Shown here: piece by piece, positions 53,501 to 62,430 of the stretch | Layout: every line of letters begins with the position of its first letter | How positions within the stretch are numbered: the stretch's first letter is position 1 | DNA from: Liolophura sinensis | Taxonomy: Eukaryota; Mollusca; Polyplacophora; Chitonida; Chitonidae | DNA: 64,000 nt | Assembly (NCBI RefSeq): GCF_032854445.1 | Contig: NC_088300.1 | Location: 35,321,608-35,385,607 of the forward strand | Direction of reading: 5' to 3' | The notes under the pieces: model-generated | What the model was told of the DNA's origin: nothing | Database searches by the model: none | What the model saw: only the letters and a program-made list of their open reading frames with translations | Made by a program: the position numbers and the translations under genes

Positions 53501-56500
53501 ATATAAAAACAAAACAATAACAGAAATAACAATTCTGTTGTCTTTTGTATGGTAACTGTATGATTTGTGACTAGACTTTGGATTCTGACACACAAGGCTC
53601 CTAATCTAGCCAGTGACCTCATCAATGGGGTCGCTATGAGTTCAAGTTCAACTCATTCTGGACTCTTCTCTGGTAAGGTCTGCCAGCAACCTGTGCATTT
53701 CCCCTAAGGTTTGTTTTTTCCCATAATATAATGCTGGCCGCTGTTGTACAAGTGAAATGTTCTTGAGTACGGCATAAAACACCGATCAAATAAATACATA
53801 AATCTAATCTAGCCATGCATTTAAAATGCTTGTATCTACAGCTAGTTCAATACTATTGTGAATGTAAACAATAGGGAAATGCCTGTTGAAAATACATGTA
53901 ATTCATATCTGTCATGTAAAAGCCTGAAAATAAGTGTCTGAGATTTTTGAACACTCCTCGAAGACAGTGGTCAGCACCATGTTGCCCTTGTTATAGAATA
54001 CTAATCAAAGGTTACTTGGGTGACACATGGGCATTCTGTGTCTTACCATTTTCTCAAAAGGGGTGTTTTCAAAAATATTCACAGTCAGATGTAATACCTG
54101 TATGCATGTAGAAATGTTTCCAGGGCCATGGCTAAATATTTGAAAACTGCAACAAAAGAGAATAGCATATTACACTATCAATAGTTAATGATAATATTCT
54201 TAACAATTTCAATAGGTATCCATGCAGGGATGGCATGGACCCTTAATGGCCTTAAAAATACTTCTTTTACCATAATCAAAGTGATACATTATTTAATTTT
54301 GATATCTGACTTTCCAAAATCAGATCAGATATGTACAGTCAATCTTCTATATTTCTCTATATGAAATTAAAACAGTAGGCAGCATTATACTAATATGTGT
54401 ACAACGGAAAAAAAATAATCTCAGGTTCTGAATAATTTATAGTTCAAACTAAATTTTAAGAACTCAGCTTTTTGAGTTCATCAAACTGATTTACTTTACT
54501 AGATCAGATAACTTTACTGATATTAGTAAATTTTAAGAAATACAAAATGAAAACTGTTACCTTCAATGAACATTTCTTGGATACAAATGTCACCTGTAAT
54601 AGATGGAAGGAATTTGATAAAATGAAAACGTCTCATTCTAGAAAGTATTAATATTTAATAAAACATATTTTAACTATTTTTAAATTTTTTTTTTCTTTGA
54701 CTGTTGATGCTTTATGTTTAATTTTAAATTATTTTCACATCATGTAATACAGGGCAGGTTAATAGGTGGGCAGAGATCTGCAAGGTTACACTTCACCTTC
54801 AAACACGTCTTAACATCAAAGTCATAACAAAGAGGGCTTTAATAACTTATGAGCACACACCCTCATTGGTCAGGTGATACAATCATGTCTAGCTTAATTC
54901 TTCATCCAGTGAAGGCATTCACCAGTAAGGTCAGATGTTCAAGAGCACGACATTAAACCCCAAGCTCTCACTCACTCAGAGGTTCAAATCAAGATCCTGC
55001 TAATGGTGGCTTTGACTGGATGTTTTTCCTAGTACCTAGATAAGTTGGTCATTTCCTCCTGGCTATACAGATTTGAAATATTACAAAATAATGACATAAA
55101 TCACATTTATATTGGATGAATCCTGTCATGAAGTAATAGCACATAACAAAATAGAACAACATGAAATGAAAAGATTTTTCTTACCAATGCTGAAGTTATC
55201 CAGCAGTCCTGAGATAATGTTCACATGATGCCGTAACTGACCAACTGAAATGCTCCGACAGTCAGAACTGAATACATAGTGCTTAAGTCTTCTATAAAAG
55301 GTGTCTTTTACACAACTGTGAAGGCATTCTGGTAGGGACTGCAAACAACTAAAAAAATATCAATTACATTATAAACAACTGTTAAAAGAGATACCATGAA
55401 TGAGTTGACATTCAAAGCTAAAAAACAACAGGACCTTAAAATGCACAACATTCACTGAATTGAGTGTGACTGTGTAGGGTTACAATGTTACAGCTTTTTC
55501 ATCTGCCCCGAGACCTGGAAGTGACATGCATACTTTACTATACACAGAAATGAAAGTTTCAGCACACTGCACCTGGTGATAACTCGTTTAATAGGATGCT
55601 GCGGGTCCACCTCTAAATATATGTTGATGAAAACATCGATGGCTATCACCACAGCTGGACAATAACTATGAGCCTTTTCTTTGTCACTCTGCTTGATTTG
55701 TGTTGTTACCTGGAAAACAAAGAAACAAAAAAAATGAAAAATAATATACACAATAAACGTAAGTTCTCTGTCTATTTACAGAAATCCTAAATAGTAAATT
55801 TATCCCTGCAGCAATATGAAAAAATGTAGAATAAAACAACACTTAAATTTGACAGCTTAAAATTTGACTGAAGCCAATTAGGTTAATCACTAAGTAATTT
55901 ATGTTGCGTCTCTAAACTGCAGTTAGTATCACAAATCTTCAGTATTGTGAAAATTTACATGTCCTTCAAAGAGGGCCTTACCCAGTATGTTTTTTTTTTT
56001 ATTATTTATTTGTTTCCTCCCTAGAATGCAGTTAGTATCACAAATCTTCAGTATTGTGAAAATTTACACGTCCTTCAAAGAGGGCCTTACCCAGTGTTTT
56101 TAATGCACAATAGCGATCAGTTTTGTGAGTGTAGGAAACTGAAGTGCCCAGGTTAAACCATCCACCCTTGGCAAATTACAGACGATCTTTCCCATATGTG
56201 ACATAGAGATATGCACGCACGCCATACTGGTAGCTTACAAGTGCTCTTCAACACACGTTGGACTGCACTAATATTGTCACCAAAGCTGTTAGCTCAATTG
56301 AATAAAATGATGAAGTCAATTTTCAATGAAAGTAAGGGAATCCCCAAAATCCCTGTCTAATTCCGGAGTGGGGGGCCTCCGTGGCTCAGTTGGTTAGCGC
56401 GCTAGCGCAGCGTAATGACCCAGGAGTCTCTCACCAATGCAGTCGCTGTGAATTGATGTCCAACTCATGCTGGCTTCCTCTCCGGCTGTACATGGGAAGG

Positions 56501-57694
56501 TCTGTCAGCAACCTGCGGATGGTCATGGGTTTCCCCCCAGGCTCTGCCCGGTTTCCACCCACCATAATGCTGGCTGCCGCCATAGTATAAGTGAAATACT
56601 CTTGAATACGGCGTAAAACACCAATCAAATAAATAAATAAATAAATAATCCCGGAATGGAACCTGGACCTTGTGTATCCTAGCAACTGAAAGACAGAAGT
56701 CTTAACTACTGGGATACAGCCTGATCCTGATTTCTAAGGTGTCATAATTTGTTCTGAGACTCACAGATTTCACAATCTCCAACTGCTGCTTGGCATCCTG
56801 CAGAGTTAATAACTCCTTCAGGTACATTACAATCATCTGTTCACCTACAGAAAAGAGAAAAAATTTATTATAATTAACTTACAAATTGAACGCTATAGTG
56901 ACAAATAAATTTAAATCATTAATATTTCTAGATACTACAAAAATTTTTTTTTTTTTTTTTTTTTAGCTTTTTAATTTGTCTCATACATTGTAGACAACTA
57001 CATATAAGATTCAAGGCAACAGGCAAATCTTGGGGGCCTCCGGGGCCAAGATGGTCAGCATACCAGTAGAGCACAATAACCGAGGAGCCTCTCACCAATG
57101 TGGTCGCTGTGAGACTGAGTGAGTTAAAGTCCAGCCCGAGCTGCCTACCTCTTTGGCTGTACGTGGGAAGGTCTGACAGCAATCTGGGGATGGTAGTGGG
57201 TTTCCCTCAGGCTCTGCGTGGTTTCCTCAAACCATAATGCTGGCCGCCATCATATAAGTGAAATGTTCTTGAGTACAGCGTAAAACACCAATCAAATAAA
57301 TACCAGTAAATAAATAAATAACAAGGCACATCTTACACACCACTGTTTAGGTTCAAAAAAGTCTTGGACTTAAAAGTTTAAACACTGGGAGACTGAAACA
57401 GAAAGTGACGTAAAACTGAATAGCATGGTGTAACGGAACTTTGGTATGACCCCACCGAGGTTATATCCTGGGGTCTCTCGACTTCGAGGAAAACGCTCTA
57501 ACCACTAGGCCACCGAACAGCGGCCTGTGTAATATAGCAGCCTAATGAGTAGGCCTACAGGGATGGTCCTAAATTTTCATCATACATATTCATCTTTCTT
57601 TACCTGATGTCATCCCTGCCAACCTAGCTATCAGTTCATCATCTAATAACTTCAAGGAACCTGAAAAGTCTCTAGTACGTTTACTTCCACGCAT
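22980..57694 (-). CDS. THADA: THADA orthologue (Trm732 family), complete, about 40 exon classes
   Basis: Large HEAT/ARM-repeat protein of the THADA/Trm732 family (DUF2428). The yeast orthologue activates Trm7 for 2'-O-methylation of tRNA position 32; human THADA is the partner of FTSJ1 and has been linked to energy balance. Exons by position, 5' to 3': 57,604-57,694; 56,765-56,844; 55,573-55,709; 55,185-55,348; 54,561-54,593; 54,098-54,146; 52,963-53,138; 52,561-52,649; 51,969-52,213; 51,308-51,367; 50,509-50,626; 49,121-49,190; 48,265-48,452; 47,796-47,948; 47,359-47,437; 46,634-46,806; 45,847-46,002; 44,967-45,065; 43,718-43,853; 42,843-42,994; 42,226-42,626; 41,418-41,551; 40,611-40,834; 39,722-39,831; 39,408-39,540; 38,828-38,947; 37,963-38,085; 36,919-37,016; 36,503-36,589; 33,982-34,113; 32,766-32,931; 31,784-31,890; 30,341-30,890; a 72-nt exon present nine times (28,354-29,552); 27,873-27,913; 26,911-26,986; 26,294-26,450; 25,281-25,394; 24,444-24,574; 22,980-23,552. 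Phases match at every junction and the total is 5,997 nt with one 72-nt copy. Family signatures include [25 protein letters not shown] and [13 protein letters not shown]. Confidence 0.95.
23818..24209. mobile_element. Foldback/MITE-like element, copy A
   Basis: Two arms of about 85 bp are inverted repeats of each other: 23,879-23,965 (TTGAAAGGCATTCAAATATT...) and 24,105-24,190 (...AATGTTTGAATGCCTTCAAC). Each arm ends with a TGATGTCACA-like string toward the centre. A second copy lies at 33,350-33,761, and a fragment at about 25,985-26,035. Located in the last THADA intron. No transposase. Confidence 0.75.
25013..25268 (-). repeat. Three partial tandem copies of exon 38 3' end with donor
   Basis: Each copy holds the sequence for MTSILPAID or a variant, the donor GTAAGATATGG and the start of the intron. 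Donor positions are 25,185, 25,117 and 25,026. The middle copy has an internal deletion. The 25,185 copy is reachable in frame from exon 38; the other two lie beyond a stop at about 25,132 or in another frame. Whether any donor is used is unknown. Confidence 0.85.
25281..25394 (-). CDS. THADA: THADA exon 38
   Basis: Encodes [20 protein letters not shown] then [18 protein letters not shown], with donor AAAG|GTAAGATATGG in phase 1. Three partial copies of its 3' end and donor follow in the intron (see the repeat at 25,013-25,268). The copy ending at 25,185 is in frame with the true exon. Using its donor would add 32 codons without changing phase. Confidence 0.87.
26465..26705 (-). mobile_element. 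Degenerate tRNA-SINE
   Basis: Minus-strand copy with tRNA-like head at the right (plus-strand text ending TAGGCCACAGAGGCCTC) and divergent body with deletions. In THADA intron 36-37. Confidence 0.7.
27938..28060 (-). mobile_element. 5'-truncated tRNA-SINE
   Basis: The 3' half only, minus orientation, tail at 27,938-27,950, about 15% diverged from the other copies. It lies between exon 35 and the exon-34 array of THADA, 300 bp from the array. Confidence 0.75.
28286..28304. repeat. Poly-G run beside the exon array
   Basis: A run of about 19 G lies 50 bases below the last exon-34 copy (in the transcript, a C-run just after the last donor). It could form a quadruplex on the plus strand and may promote slippage or recombination of the array. 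Confidence 0.85.
28354..29552 (-). CDS. THADA: THADA exon 34: nine tandem copies of a 72-nt exon
   Basis: Nine 72-nt exon copies lie at 28,354-28,425, 28,492-28,563, 28,630-28,701, 28,794-28,865, 28,931-29,002, 29,069-29,140, 29,206-29,277, 29,343-29,414 and 29,481-29,552. Each encodes 24 residues of the type [20 protein letters not shown] plus DTTK. Each keeps an acceptor (GATCCCCCAG or GATCCTCCAG) and a donor (AAG or AAA then GTATTA). Spacers are 65-66 nt (one 92). All copies are open, phase 0-0; changes are few, e.g. E-to-A in the first-transcribed copy, P/S and E/K in others. Exon 33 ends and exon 35 begins in phase 0, so 0 to 9 copies keep the frame. Which copies are actually spliced cannot be told from sequence. 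Confidence 0.75.
30008..30147. mobile_element. Palindromic hairpin MITE
   Basis: The left arm reads CCAGGGCACACTTGCACAAA and the right arm is its imperfect reverse complement (about 60-bp arms, loop around 30,075). Both arms include AAGAGCACATA and CTACTATGGCAA-type strings. It sits in the THADA intron between exons 33 and 34. The structure suggests a non-autonomous DNA element. Confidence 0.75.
30341..30890 (-). CDS. THADA: THADA exon 33, 550 nt
   Basis: Starts [19 protein letters not shown] after a split Arg codon. It runs through [19 protein letters not shown] (a HEAT-like helix pair) and a low-complexity linker, and ends WEPCLSK at AAG|GTGAGT, phase 0. It is the immediate upstream partner of the repeated 72-nt exon, which also starts in phase 0. 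Confidence 0.9.
31415..31684 (-). mobile_element. Full-length tRNA-SINE with target-site duplication
   Basis: Minus orientation, with the tRNA-like head at the right (plus-strand text CACTGAGCCACAGAGGCCC is the reverse of the A-box region), body, and T-rich tail at left. AAATACAAAA occurs at 31,405-31,414 and 31,685-31,694 as the target-site duplication. Length about 270 bp. In THADA intron 32-33. Confidence 0.88.
32766..34113 (-). CDS. THADA: THADA exons 30 and 31
   Basis: Exon 30 (33,982-34,113) encodes [20 protein letters not shown]. Exon 31 (32,766-32,931) encodes [20 protein letters not shown] and SHIHGLLLQ. The SPVxxxRxxAARALxPxV and HIHGxLLQ strings match the HEAT repeats that follow DUF2428 in vertebrate THADA. 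Confidence 0.93.
33184..33308. mobile_element. Palindromic MITE-like element
   Basis: Ends GGGTCCTGTTCCA and (reversed) GGGGCCCCGTTCCA face each other, with inner ACTACCA/TGGTAGT strings. It has the same general design as the hairpin at 30.0 kb. In THADA intron 30-31. Confidence 0.6.
33350..33761. mobile_element. Foldback/MITE-like element, copy B
   Basis: Collinear with copy A from AACTGAAAACTAT to GGTCTTTTCCTTTAAAC. It has the same inverted arms (33,390-33,475 and 33,565-33,660) and an extra segment of about 100 bp near the right end that copy A lacks. It lies in the intron between THADA exons 31 and 30. The inner arm carries a perfect TGACGTCA. Confidence 0.75.
34263..35497. repeat. 116-bp tandem array, about 10.6 copies
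   Basis: Units of 116 bp begin AGTAAACCACCAACCTAGGG and include CACTTTTTCACATGTGACAT and TTCTTCATGGAGGAAACC. Copies differ by only a few bases. Single diverged relatives of the unit occur near 46,900-46,960, 48,545-48,620 and 56,150-56,235, so the array grew from one dispersed element. It fills much of THADA intron 29-30. Confidence 0.95.
35628..35805 (-). mobile_element. Degenerate 5'-truncated tRNA-SINE
   Basis: Minus orientation, body only (GGTGTTTTACTCTGTACTCG onward on the plus strand). It lies just to the right of the 116-bp array in the same intron. Confidence 0.75.
36503..38085 (-). CDS. THADA: THADA exons 27-29
   Basis: Exon 27 (37,963-38,085) encodes [20 protein letters not shown] and FSSPDWA. 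Exon 28 (36,919-37,016) encodes [20 protein letters not shown]. Exon 29 (36,503-36,589) encodes [20 protein letters not shown]. For exon 28 I use the donor AACTG|GTATGT rather than the nearer GTGAGA. Only this choice, with acceptor TTCAG before TCTTACAGG, keeps the frame and gives the conserved TGR-FF junction. The nearer GTGAGA could be an alternative donor but would break the frame. Confidence 0.85.
37362..37597 (+). mobile_element. Full-length tRNA-SINE
   Basis: Plus orientation. Head GGGCCTCATGGTTAGCATGC, B-box-like GAGTTCAAGTCC near 37,429-37,440, body, and (AAAT)n tail. In THADA intron 27-28. Confidence 0.85.
39408..39831 (-). CDS. THADA: THADA exons 24 and 25, DUF2428 core
   Basis: Exon 24 (39,722-39,831) encodes [20 protein letters not shown]. 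Exon 25 (39,408-39,540) encodes [18 protein letters not shown] and ends with [23 protein letters not shown]-like and TRRSAGxPFxIQ strings are nearly invariant in THADA homologues. The intervening intron is 181 nt. Confidence 0.95.
40611..40834 (-). CDS. THADA: THADA exon 23, DUF2428 signature
   Basis: Encodes [20 protein letters not shown]. The [13 protein letters not shown] motif identifies the family from yeast Trm732 to human THADA. It falls at about residue 1,045, the expected middle of the protein. An acidic, Gly-rich stretch (GEEEQTQG) follows before the donor. Confidence 0.96.
41418..41551 (-). CDS. THADA: THADA exon 22, start of DUF2428 core
   Basis: Encodes [20 protein letters not shown] followed by [10 protein letters not shown]. 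VVSPxVQxSSPEG is among the most conserved segments in animal THADA. Splice phases are 2 at the start and 1 at the end, matching exons 21 and 23. Confidence 0.93.
41947..42080 (-). mobile_element. 5'-truncated tRNA-SINE
   Basis: Minus orientation, 3' half only, tail at 41,947-41,962. In the THADA intron between exons 22 and 21. Confidence 0.8.
42226..42626 (-). CDS. THADA: THADA exon 21
   Basis: One of the longest exons (401 nt). It encodes [20 protein letters not shown] through [20 protein letters not shown]. The AAASxPLYxxxHC pattern is shared with vertebrate THADA just before the DUF2428 core. It ends in phase 2 at CTCAG|GTAAGC. Confidence 0.92.
42843..42994 (-). CDS. THADA: THADA exon 20
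   Basis: Encodes [20 protein letters not shown] and onward to ANFIDK. The acceptor GTGTTTCAG|C is the first of about twenty near-identical acceptor-like strings, because the intron side is filled by a 31-bp minisatellite copied from this border (42,980-43,680). The true acceptor is the one adjoining the conserved reading frame. Confidence 0.85.
42980..43680 (-). repeat. 31-bp minisatellite seeded by exon 20 acceptor
   Basis: About twenty units like AAACTCAATGAGCAAAGCTG plus AAACACACCAG. On the minus strand each unit reads GTGTGTTTCAG followed by CTTTGCTCA, which is the exon 20 splice acceptor and first exon bases. The array runs upstream from the true acceptor into intron 19. It is more degenerate toward both ends than in the middle (43,190-43,340). 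Confidence 0.9.
44113..44173 (+). mobile_element. 61-bp repeat insertion with 13-bp target-site duplication
   Basis: The insert reads GTGAGTGAGTGCTTGGGGTT then TAACGTCGTACTCAACAATT and TTTCAGTCATATGACGACGA. It is flanked by CCCTCCTGATTGA at 44,100-44,112 and 44,174-44,186. It belongs to a second short dispersed family; an opposite-strand fragment lies near 54,950-54,978 and weaker ones near 41,850 and 51,715. Confidence 0.82.
44611..44896 (+). mobile_element. Full-length tRNA-SINE with A box
   Basis: Plus orientation. The A-box string TGGCTCAGTTGG lies at 44,622-44,633, followed by a degenerate B region, conserved body and an (AAAT)n tail of about 10 units. In THADA intron 18-19. Confidence 0.9.
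45195..45575. repeat. 30-bp minisatellite, about 12 units
   Basis: Unit TAGTATGACTCTGTGTCAAG plus ACACTGCTTC, with occasional 4-bp deletions. More diverged related units continue to about 45,730. It lies in THADA intron 17-18 and has no relation to the adjacent exon borders. Confidence 0.93.
46845..46975. repeat. Dispersed repeat fragment related to the 116-bp unit
   Basis: Contains the left end (TTATTTACTTGATTGTTCTT) and a CCCAGGGTAAATCAATCC...GTGACATACAGGTATGCC segment shared with 56,145-56,230. Single copy in THADA intron 15-16. Confidence 0.55.
47066..47175. repeat. Two-copy tandem duplication of about 57 bp
   Basis: CTTACAAAATGACTATCTTA through CAGAGCATA is repeated once with a few changes. 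Intronic. Confidence 0.85.
50949..51127 (+). repeat. 9-bp minisatellite GAGCTGACA
   Basis: About 19 units of GAGCTGACA or GAACTGACA. One plus-strand frame reads (LTE)n for some 60 residues. It lies in THADA intron 10-11, antisense to the gene, and has no supporting splice sites, so it is treated as a simple repeat, not a gene. Confidence 0.9.
51308..51367 (-). CDS. THADA: THADA exon 10
   Basis: A 60-nt exon encoding [19 protein letters not shown]. Two donors are possible. I chose CCCT|GTATGA (exon end 51,308) because only it gives the phase 2 that exon 11 needs. It also demands that exon 9 end at 51,969 (phase 2), not three bases earlier. Confidence 0.7.
52561..52649 (-). CDS. THADA: THADA exon 8
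   Basis: Encodes [20 protein letters not shown] and following residues. The [16 protein letters not shown] string is a recognisable family landmark in the N-terminal HEAT region. Acceptor TTTACAG and donor CTG|GTAAGA are both strong. It joins exon 7 in phase 1 and exon 9 in phase 0. Confidence 0.85.
53580..53802 (+). mobile_element. Degenerate tRNA-SINE
   Basis: Plus orientation. Damaged head (AAGGCTCCTAATCTAGCCAG), B-like GAGTTCAAGTTC at 53,638-53,649, body with deletions, tail ATAAATACATAAAT. In THADA intron 6-7. Confidence 0.75.
55909..56099. repeat. 81-bp direct duplication, 112-bp spacing
   Basis: CTGCAGTTAGTATCACAAAT through GGGCCTTACCCAGT occurs twice, at 55,917-55,987 and 56,029-56,096, about 97% identical. 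Intronic, recent. Confidence 0.88.
56372..56648 (+). mobile_element. Full-length tRNA-SINE, best-preserved head
   Basis: Head GGGGCCTCCGTGGCTCAGTT with A box TGGCTCAGTTGG at 56,382-56,393 and GCGCGCTAGCGCAGCG stem-like string, then body and (AAAT)n tail. Flanks TAATTCCGGAGTGG and TAATCCCGGAATGG look like an imperfect target-site duplication. The head is the clearest evidence that the family derives from a tRNA and is transcribed by RNA polymerase III. In THADA intron 2-3. Confidence 0.9.
57031..57320 (+). mobile_element. Full-length tRNA-SINE
   Basis: Head GGGGGCCTCCGGGGCCAAGA, with a damaged A box, B-like region with a small insertion, body and tail. AACAGGCAAATCTT and AACAAGGCACATCTT flank it as a probable diverged target-site duplication. 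In THADA intron 1. Confidence 0.85.
57425..57525 (-). mobile_element. tRNA-like SINE head of a second family
   Basis: On the minus strand TGGCCTAGTGG (57,502-57,512) is an A-box match, continuing GTTAGAGCGTTTTCCTCGAA. The expected B box is decayed (CAGGATATAACC). This head differs from the main SINE family in the window. In THADA intron 1. Confidence 0.6.
57604..57694 (-). CDS. THADA: THADA exon 1 with start codon
   Basis: The ATG at 57,692-57,694 opens a 30-residue N-terminus ([20 protein letters not shown]...), ending at donor CAG|GTAAAG in phase 1. Exon 2 then restores the frame. I chose this start because no upstream in-frame coding sequence joins it and the exon lies a few hundred bases from the divergent neighbour. 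The transcription start was not determined. Confidence 0.8.
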
Positions 57695-58120
57695 GATTCA
57701 AGTCATTTAGTTTTCTCCTTCGGAGTCAGTCTGCTGCATTTCCCAAATCAAAACAAACTCTACCGCGTGGCGAGACAAGCCACAAGCAACGTATGGGTCA
57801 TGCTACTCCGGGACTTTTTAATCCATCAGTACCCATCAGTGCAATAGATGTCCGACAGAGGACTCAGTTCAACGCTGATACATTGCTTCTTGGGTGTCAT
57901 TCATCGAAGTAGAAGACTAATTCACCATTAAATAAAACAATGTGTACATGCGACAGTAAATGTATAAAAACCGTCGCTTTAAGGTGTTTTTATTGTGGTT
58001 AGTGGCGACCAGTCGCAGCGTGAAGCAGTTCCCTCACCACCGGTCCCAGATTAATACACTGATGAACCTTTCTGATGTTCGGATTAACCCTCACCTACCT
58101 GTCTATCTAACGCAGTTTTG
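57695..58120. promoter_or_regulatory. Divergent THADA / ZC3H11A promoter region
   Basis: The THADA start codon lies at 57,694 on the minus strand, and the plus-strand gene must begin to the right. TATAAAAA at 57,963-57,970 is a TATA-like match for the plus strand. A possible first non-coding exon could end at a GTGAGTAC donor near 58,120. Initiation sites and sharing of elements are inferred from head-to-head layout only. Confidence 0.4.
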
Positions 58121-58498
58121 TGAGTACTGTACTATCATATGATCTAGATATCTTTGATTACTTTTGAAAGAATCGGACTTTGCTGACCATGAAAGAATAG
58201 GGATGTTGATCTGATCATGTATGTTTTGATATGTTGATGTTTGCGTGTAAATGTTAATAATGTTGTTGTTGTAGTTGTTTTGAATCATTCACTAATTCTG
58301 ACGATTTTCCAGTAATTAATTTTCGAAAAGCAGAAATGGGTACTTAGTTTATTTCTCTCCCACATGACTGTTAGTTTCCAAAAGTTATTTATTGAATACT
58401 CAAGGAGTAGTGGAGAGAAATTGAGAAATATATATTTGGTAAGTTACAACGTTACTGTGTCCAATCGGCTTCTCAAGGCCTCTTCTAGTGAGTCCCAC

Positions 58499-59175
58499 AG
58501 GTTGTACATCACTTCATGTATAGTTGCGGAATGTAAGGCTGAAATCAAGCAGAACAAATTGTTGGGAGAGTTACAGAAAATAACTGCTTCTAATGTGTTG
58601 GATCAATGGTAAGCCACATTTACCGCATCTTCACACACACATTAAATCTTCCGTAACATAAATCGATGTCAAAATAAATACATTTTCACCGACACTACAC
58701 CCACTGTGGTCGTATATATAAGTCATGTGATTGATGTGAGCGCAGAAGAGAATAAGGTCATTAAATGGAGATAATACCTATGGCAATCATTATAGTAACT
58801 CTGGGCAAGTCTAGTCGTCCAGTTGGCTGGTTCACTCCCCCTGTCATCAGATGGCGCTAATCGCTTCAGCCTTGTTCATTCTCGCAAGTGATCAAAATGG
58901 TGACAGATGGCTTATAGTCACAGTGGGTGTCGCATCAGGAAATGTATTTATGTTGTGAATTTGGTTCGGCTTGACTCAGAACAGGTTAGTCGATTATAGG
59001 GACCACTTAGTTGACAGCGATTTAGGCTAAGGAAGATTTAATGCATGTGAAAATGCAGTAAATGTGGCTTACCGTCAATCCGACATGTTAGAAGCAGTCA
59101 TTCTTTGTAACTCTCCCAACACTTCATGATGGCCGATTTCAGAGTTACATTTGGCAACTAGTTGATGTAGAGCAA
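58499..59175. repeat. Large imperfect inverted repeat, arms about 150 bp
   Basis: The left arm (58,499-58,652) contains TTGGGAGAGTTACAG and GGTAAGCCACATTTAC. The right arm (59,031-59,175) is its reverse complement at roughly 75-80% identity. They are separated by about 380 bp, and both arms keep the donor-like GGTAAGCC string. It lies in the 5' region of the plus-strand gene. The left arm overlaps an 82-codon open frame (58,364-58,612) with no recognisable domain. Confidence 0.75.
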
Positions 59176-59199
59176 CTCTCCCAAACTTCTGTGATTAAG

Positions 59200-60440
59200 A
59201 TTCGGAAGATTAATTGTACTGCTGTATACAGAATCAGCCTTTACTTCCTTGGAAATAAACAAAGTGTTTCTTTCCATAGATTTCAAACTTCATCCGCTTT
59301 CTGGAGTACTTTTGTATGGCACAATTCCAGGGCTAATTATGGCCTATACTGTCGACCAATAGTGTGAGTTTTTGATGTGTTAAACCTTGAGAAGTGGGAT
59401 CTCACTTACATGCTTATTACAGTGCTGTAGCTCTCCTACTAATAAGCTGGTGGATGGATAGCTACAGCGTAAGAGCTAGTGACTGGAGAGGTCGGATTTG
59501 AGAAGGATCAGCTAACTGAGTATATTTGGAAATATACTATAGGCTACATTATGATTTATCTTTATTTTGTGCCTACATGTGTTTCTTGGACTGGATGAAA
59601 GAAAAATGTGACCACAAATGGTGTCCTGGAATGCCATTTTAAACTGTTCATAGGAGAGCTATGGCACTTTATCTGGTTCGTGCCTGGTGAAGTATTAGAT
59701 CCATAGGTTATGTTGTGACAGTAACATCTATTATGTAGGCAGGAATGTAGTTAAAAGCCATGATATGAGTTTTTCAGAGTCGTAGAAATGTGAAGAGATT
59801 TTGTTTAAGTGGATATTTTCCAGCTCTGGTAGAATGTTCACATGTGATACAGTTCACCAAAGATGTGCATTGAAAGTATTTCATTATGGATTTGTTTCAA
59901 ATCTTAAATTTTCTGCAAATGGCAAAAAAGTAAATAAGAAAATAACACATGTCCAGGACTGTGAAATTAGTGTACAGAAATGTAGTCGATGAAATATTTT
60001 TTTGAGTCACCAAAATGATTTCATTTGTAGAAAACCGTGTGCATACAAAGTATGGTGATCCTTGGCTTTGAATGTCTGAGCCAGTGCAGGGCCAATTATA
60101 TTTATATACTCCTGTTTTCCATGTATGACAGTTCTTCTCTTTTCTGTTTTCAGATTTGAGCTCAGCTGGTTGCTTGGAAACTATAAACAATCATTTGTGT
60201 ACAGCAGAACAAAGCTCACCTGAAAAGCTTGTATATTCAGTTTGTGATCAGTGGATTAAGTAAATTTCAAGTGACGGATGTCGGTTGTTTCCCCAATTTA
60301 CTTCCACACACATTTATCAACAACATTCAGTGAAAATTTAAACATGCTGTGTTGAAACCACATGTAAATCAGTGCTGAGTCCTTCGTAGACAGGTGTTTG
60401 TAATCTGAGGACCCCTTTGATCTTGGACCTTATATTGAAC
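59200..60440. other. Upstream region or intron of ZC3H11A, nothing recognised
   Basis: No element or coding exon supported. It may contain 5' UTR exons; splice-like AG/GT pairs exist but cannot be ranked. Confidence 0.4.
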
Positions 60441-60443
60441 ACA

Positions 60444-62401
<1,958 letters not shown>

Positions 62402-62430
62402 GTAAGTTATTAGTTAAAGTATCTTAAGAA

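Noticed and set aside
56372-56460. tRNA gene suggested by the A-box string and GCGCGCTAGCGCAGCG
   Set aside because: The B box is degenerate, no acceptor stem pairs, and the sequence runs into a SINE body with an (AAAT)n tail, so it is the head of a SINE.
58364-58612. 82-codon plus-strand open frame upstream of ZC3H11A
   Set aside because: It overlaps one arm of an inverted repeat, has no domain, and the real ZC3H11A start codon with its zinc finger is at 60,444.
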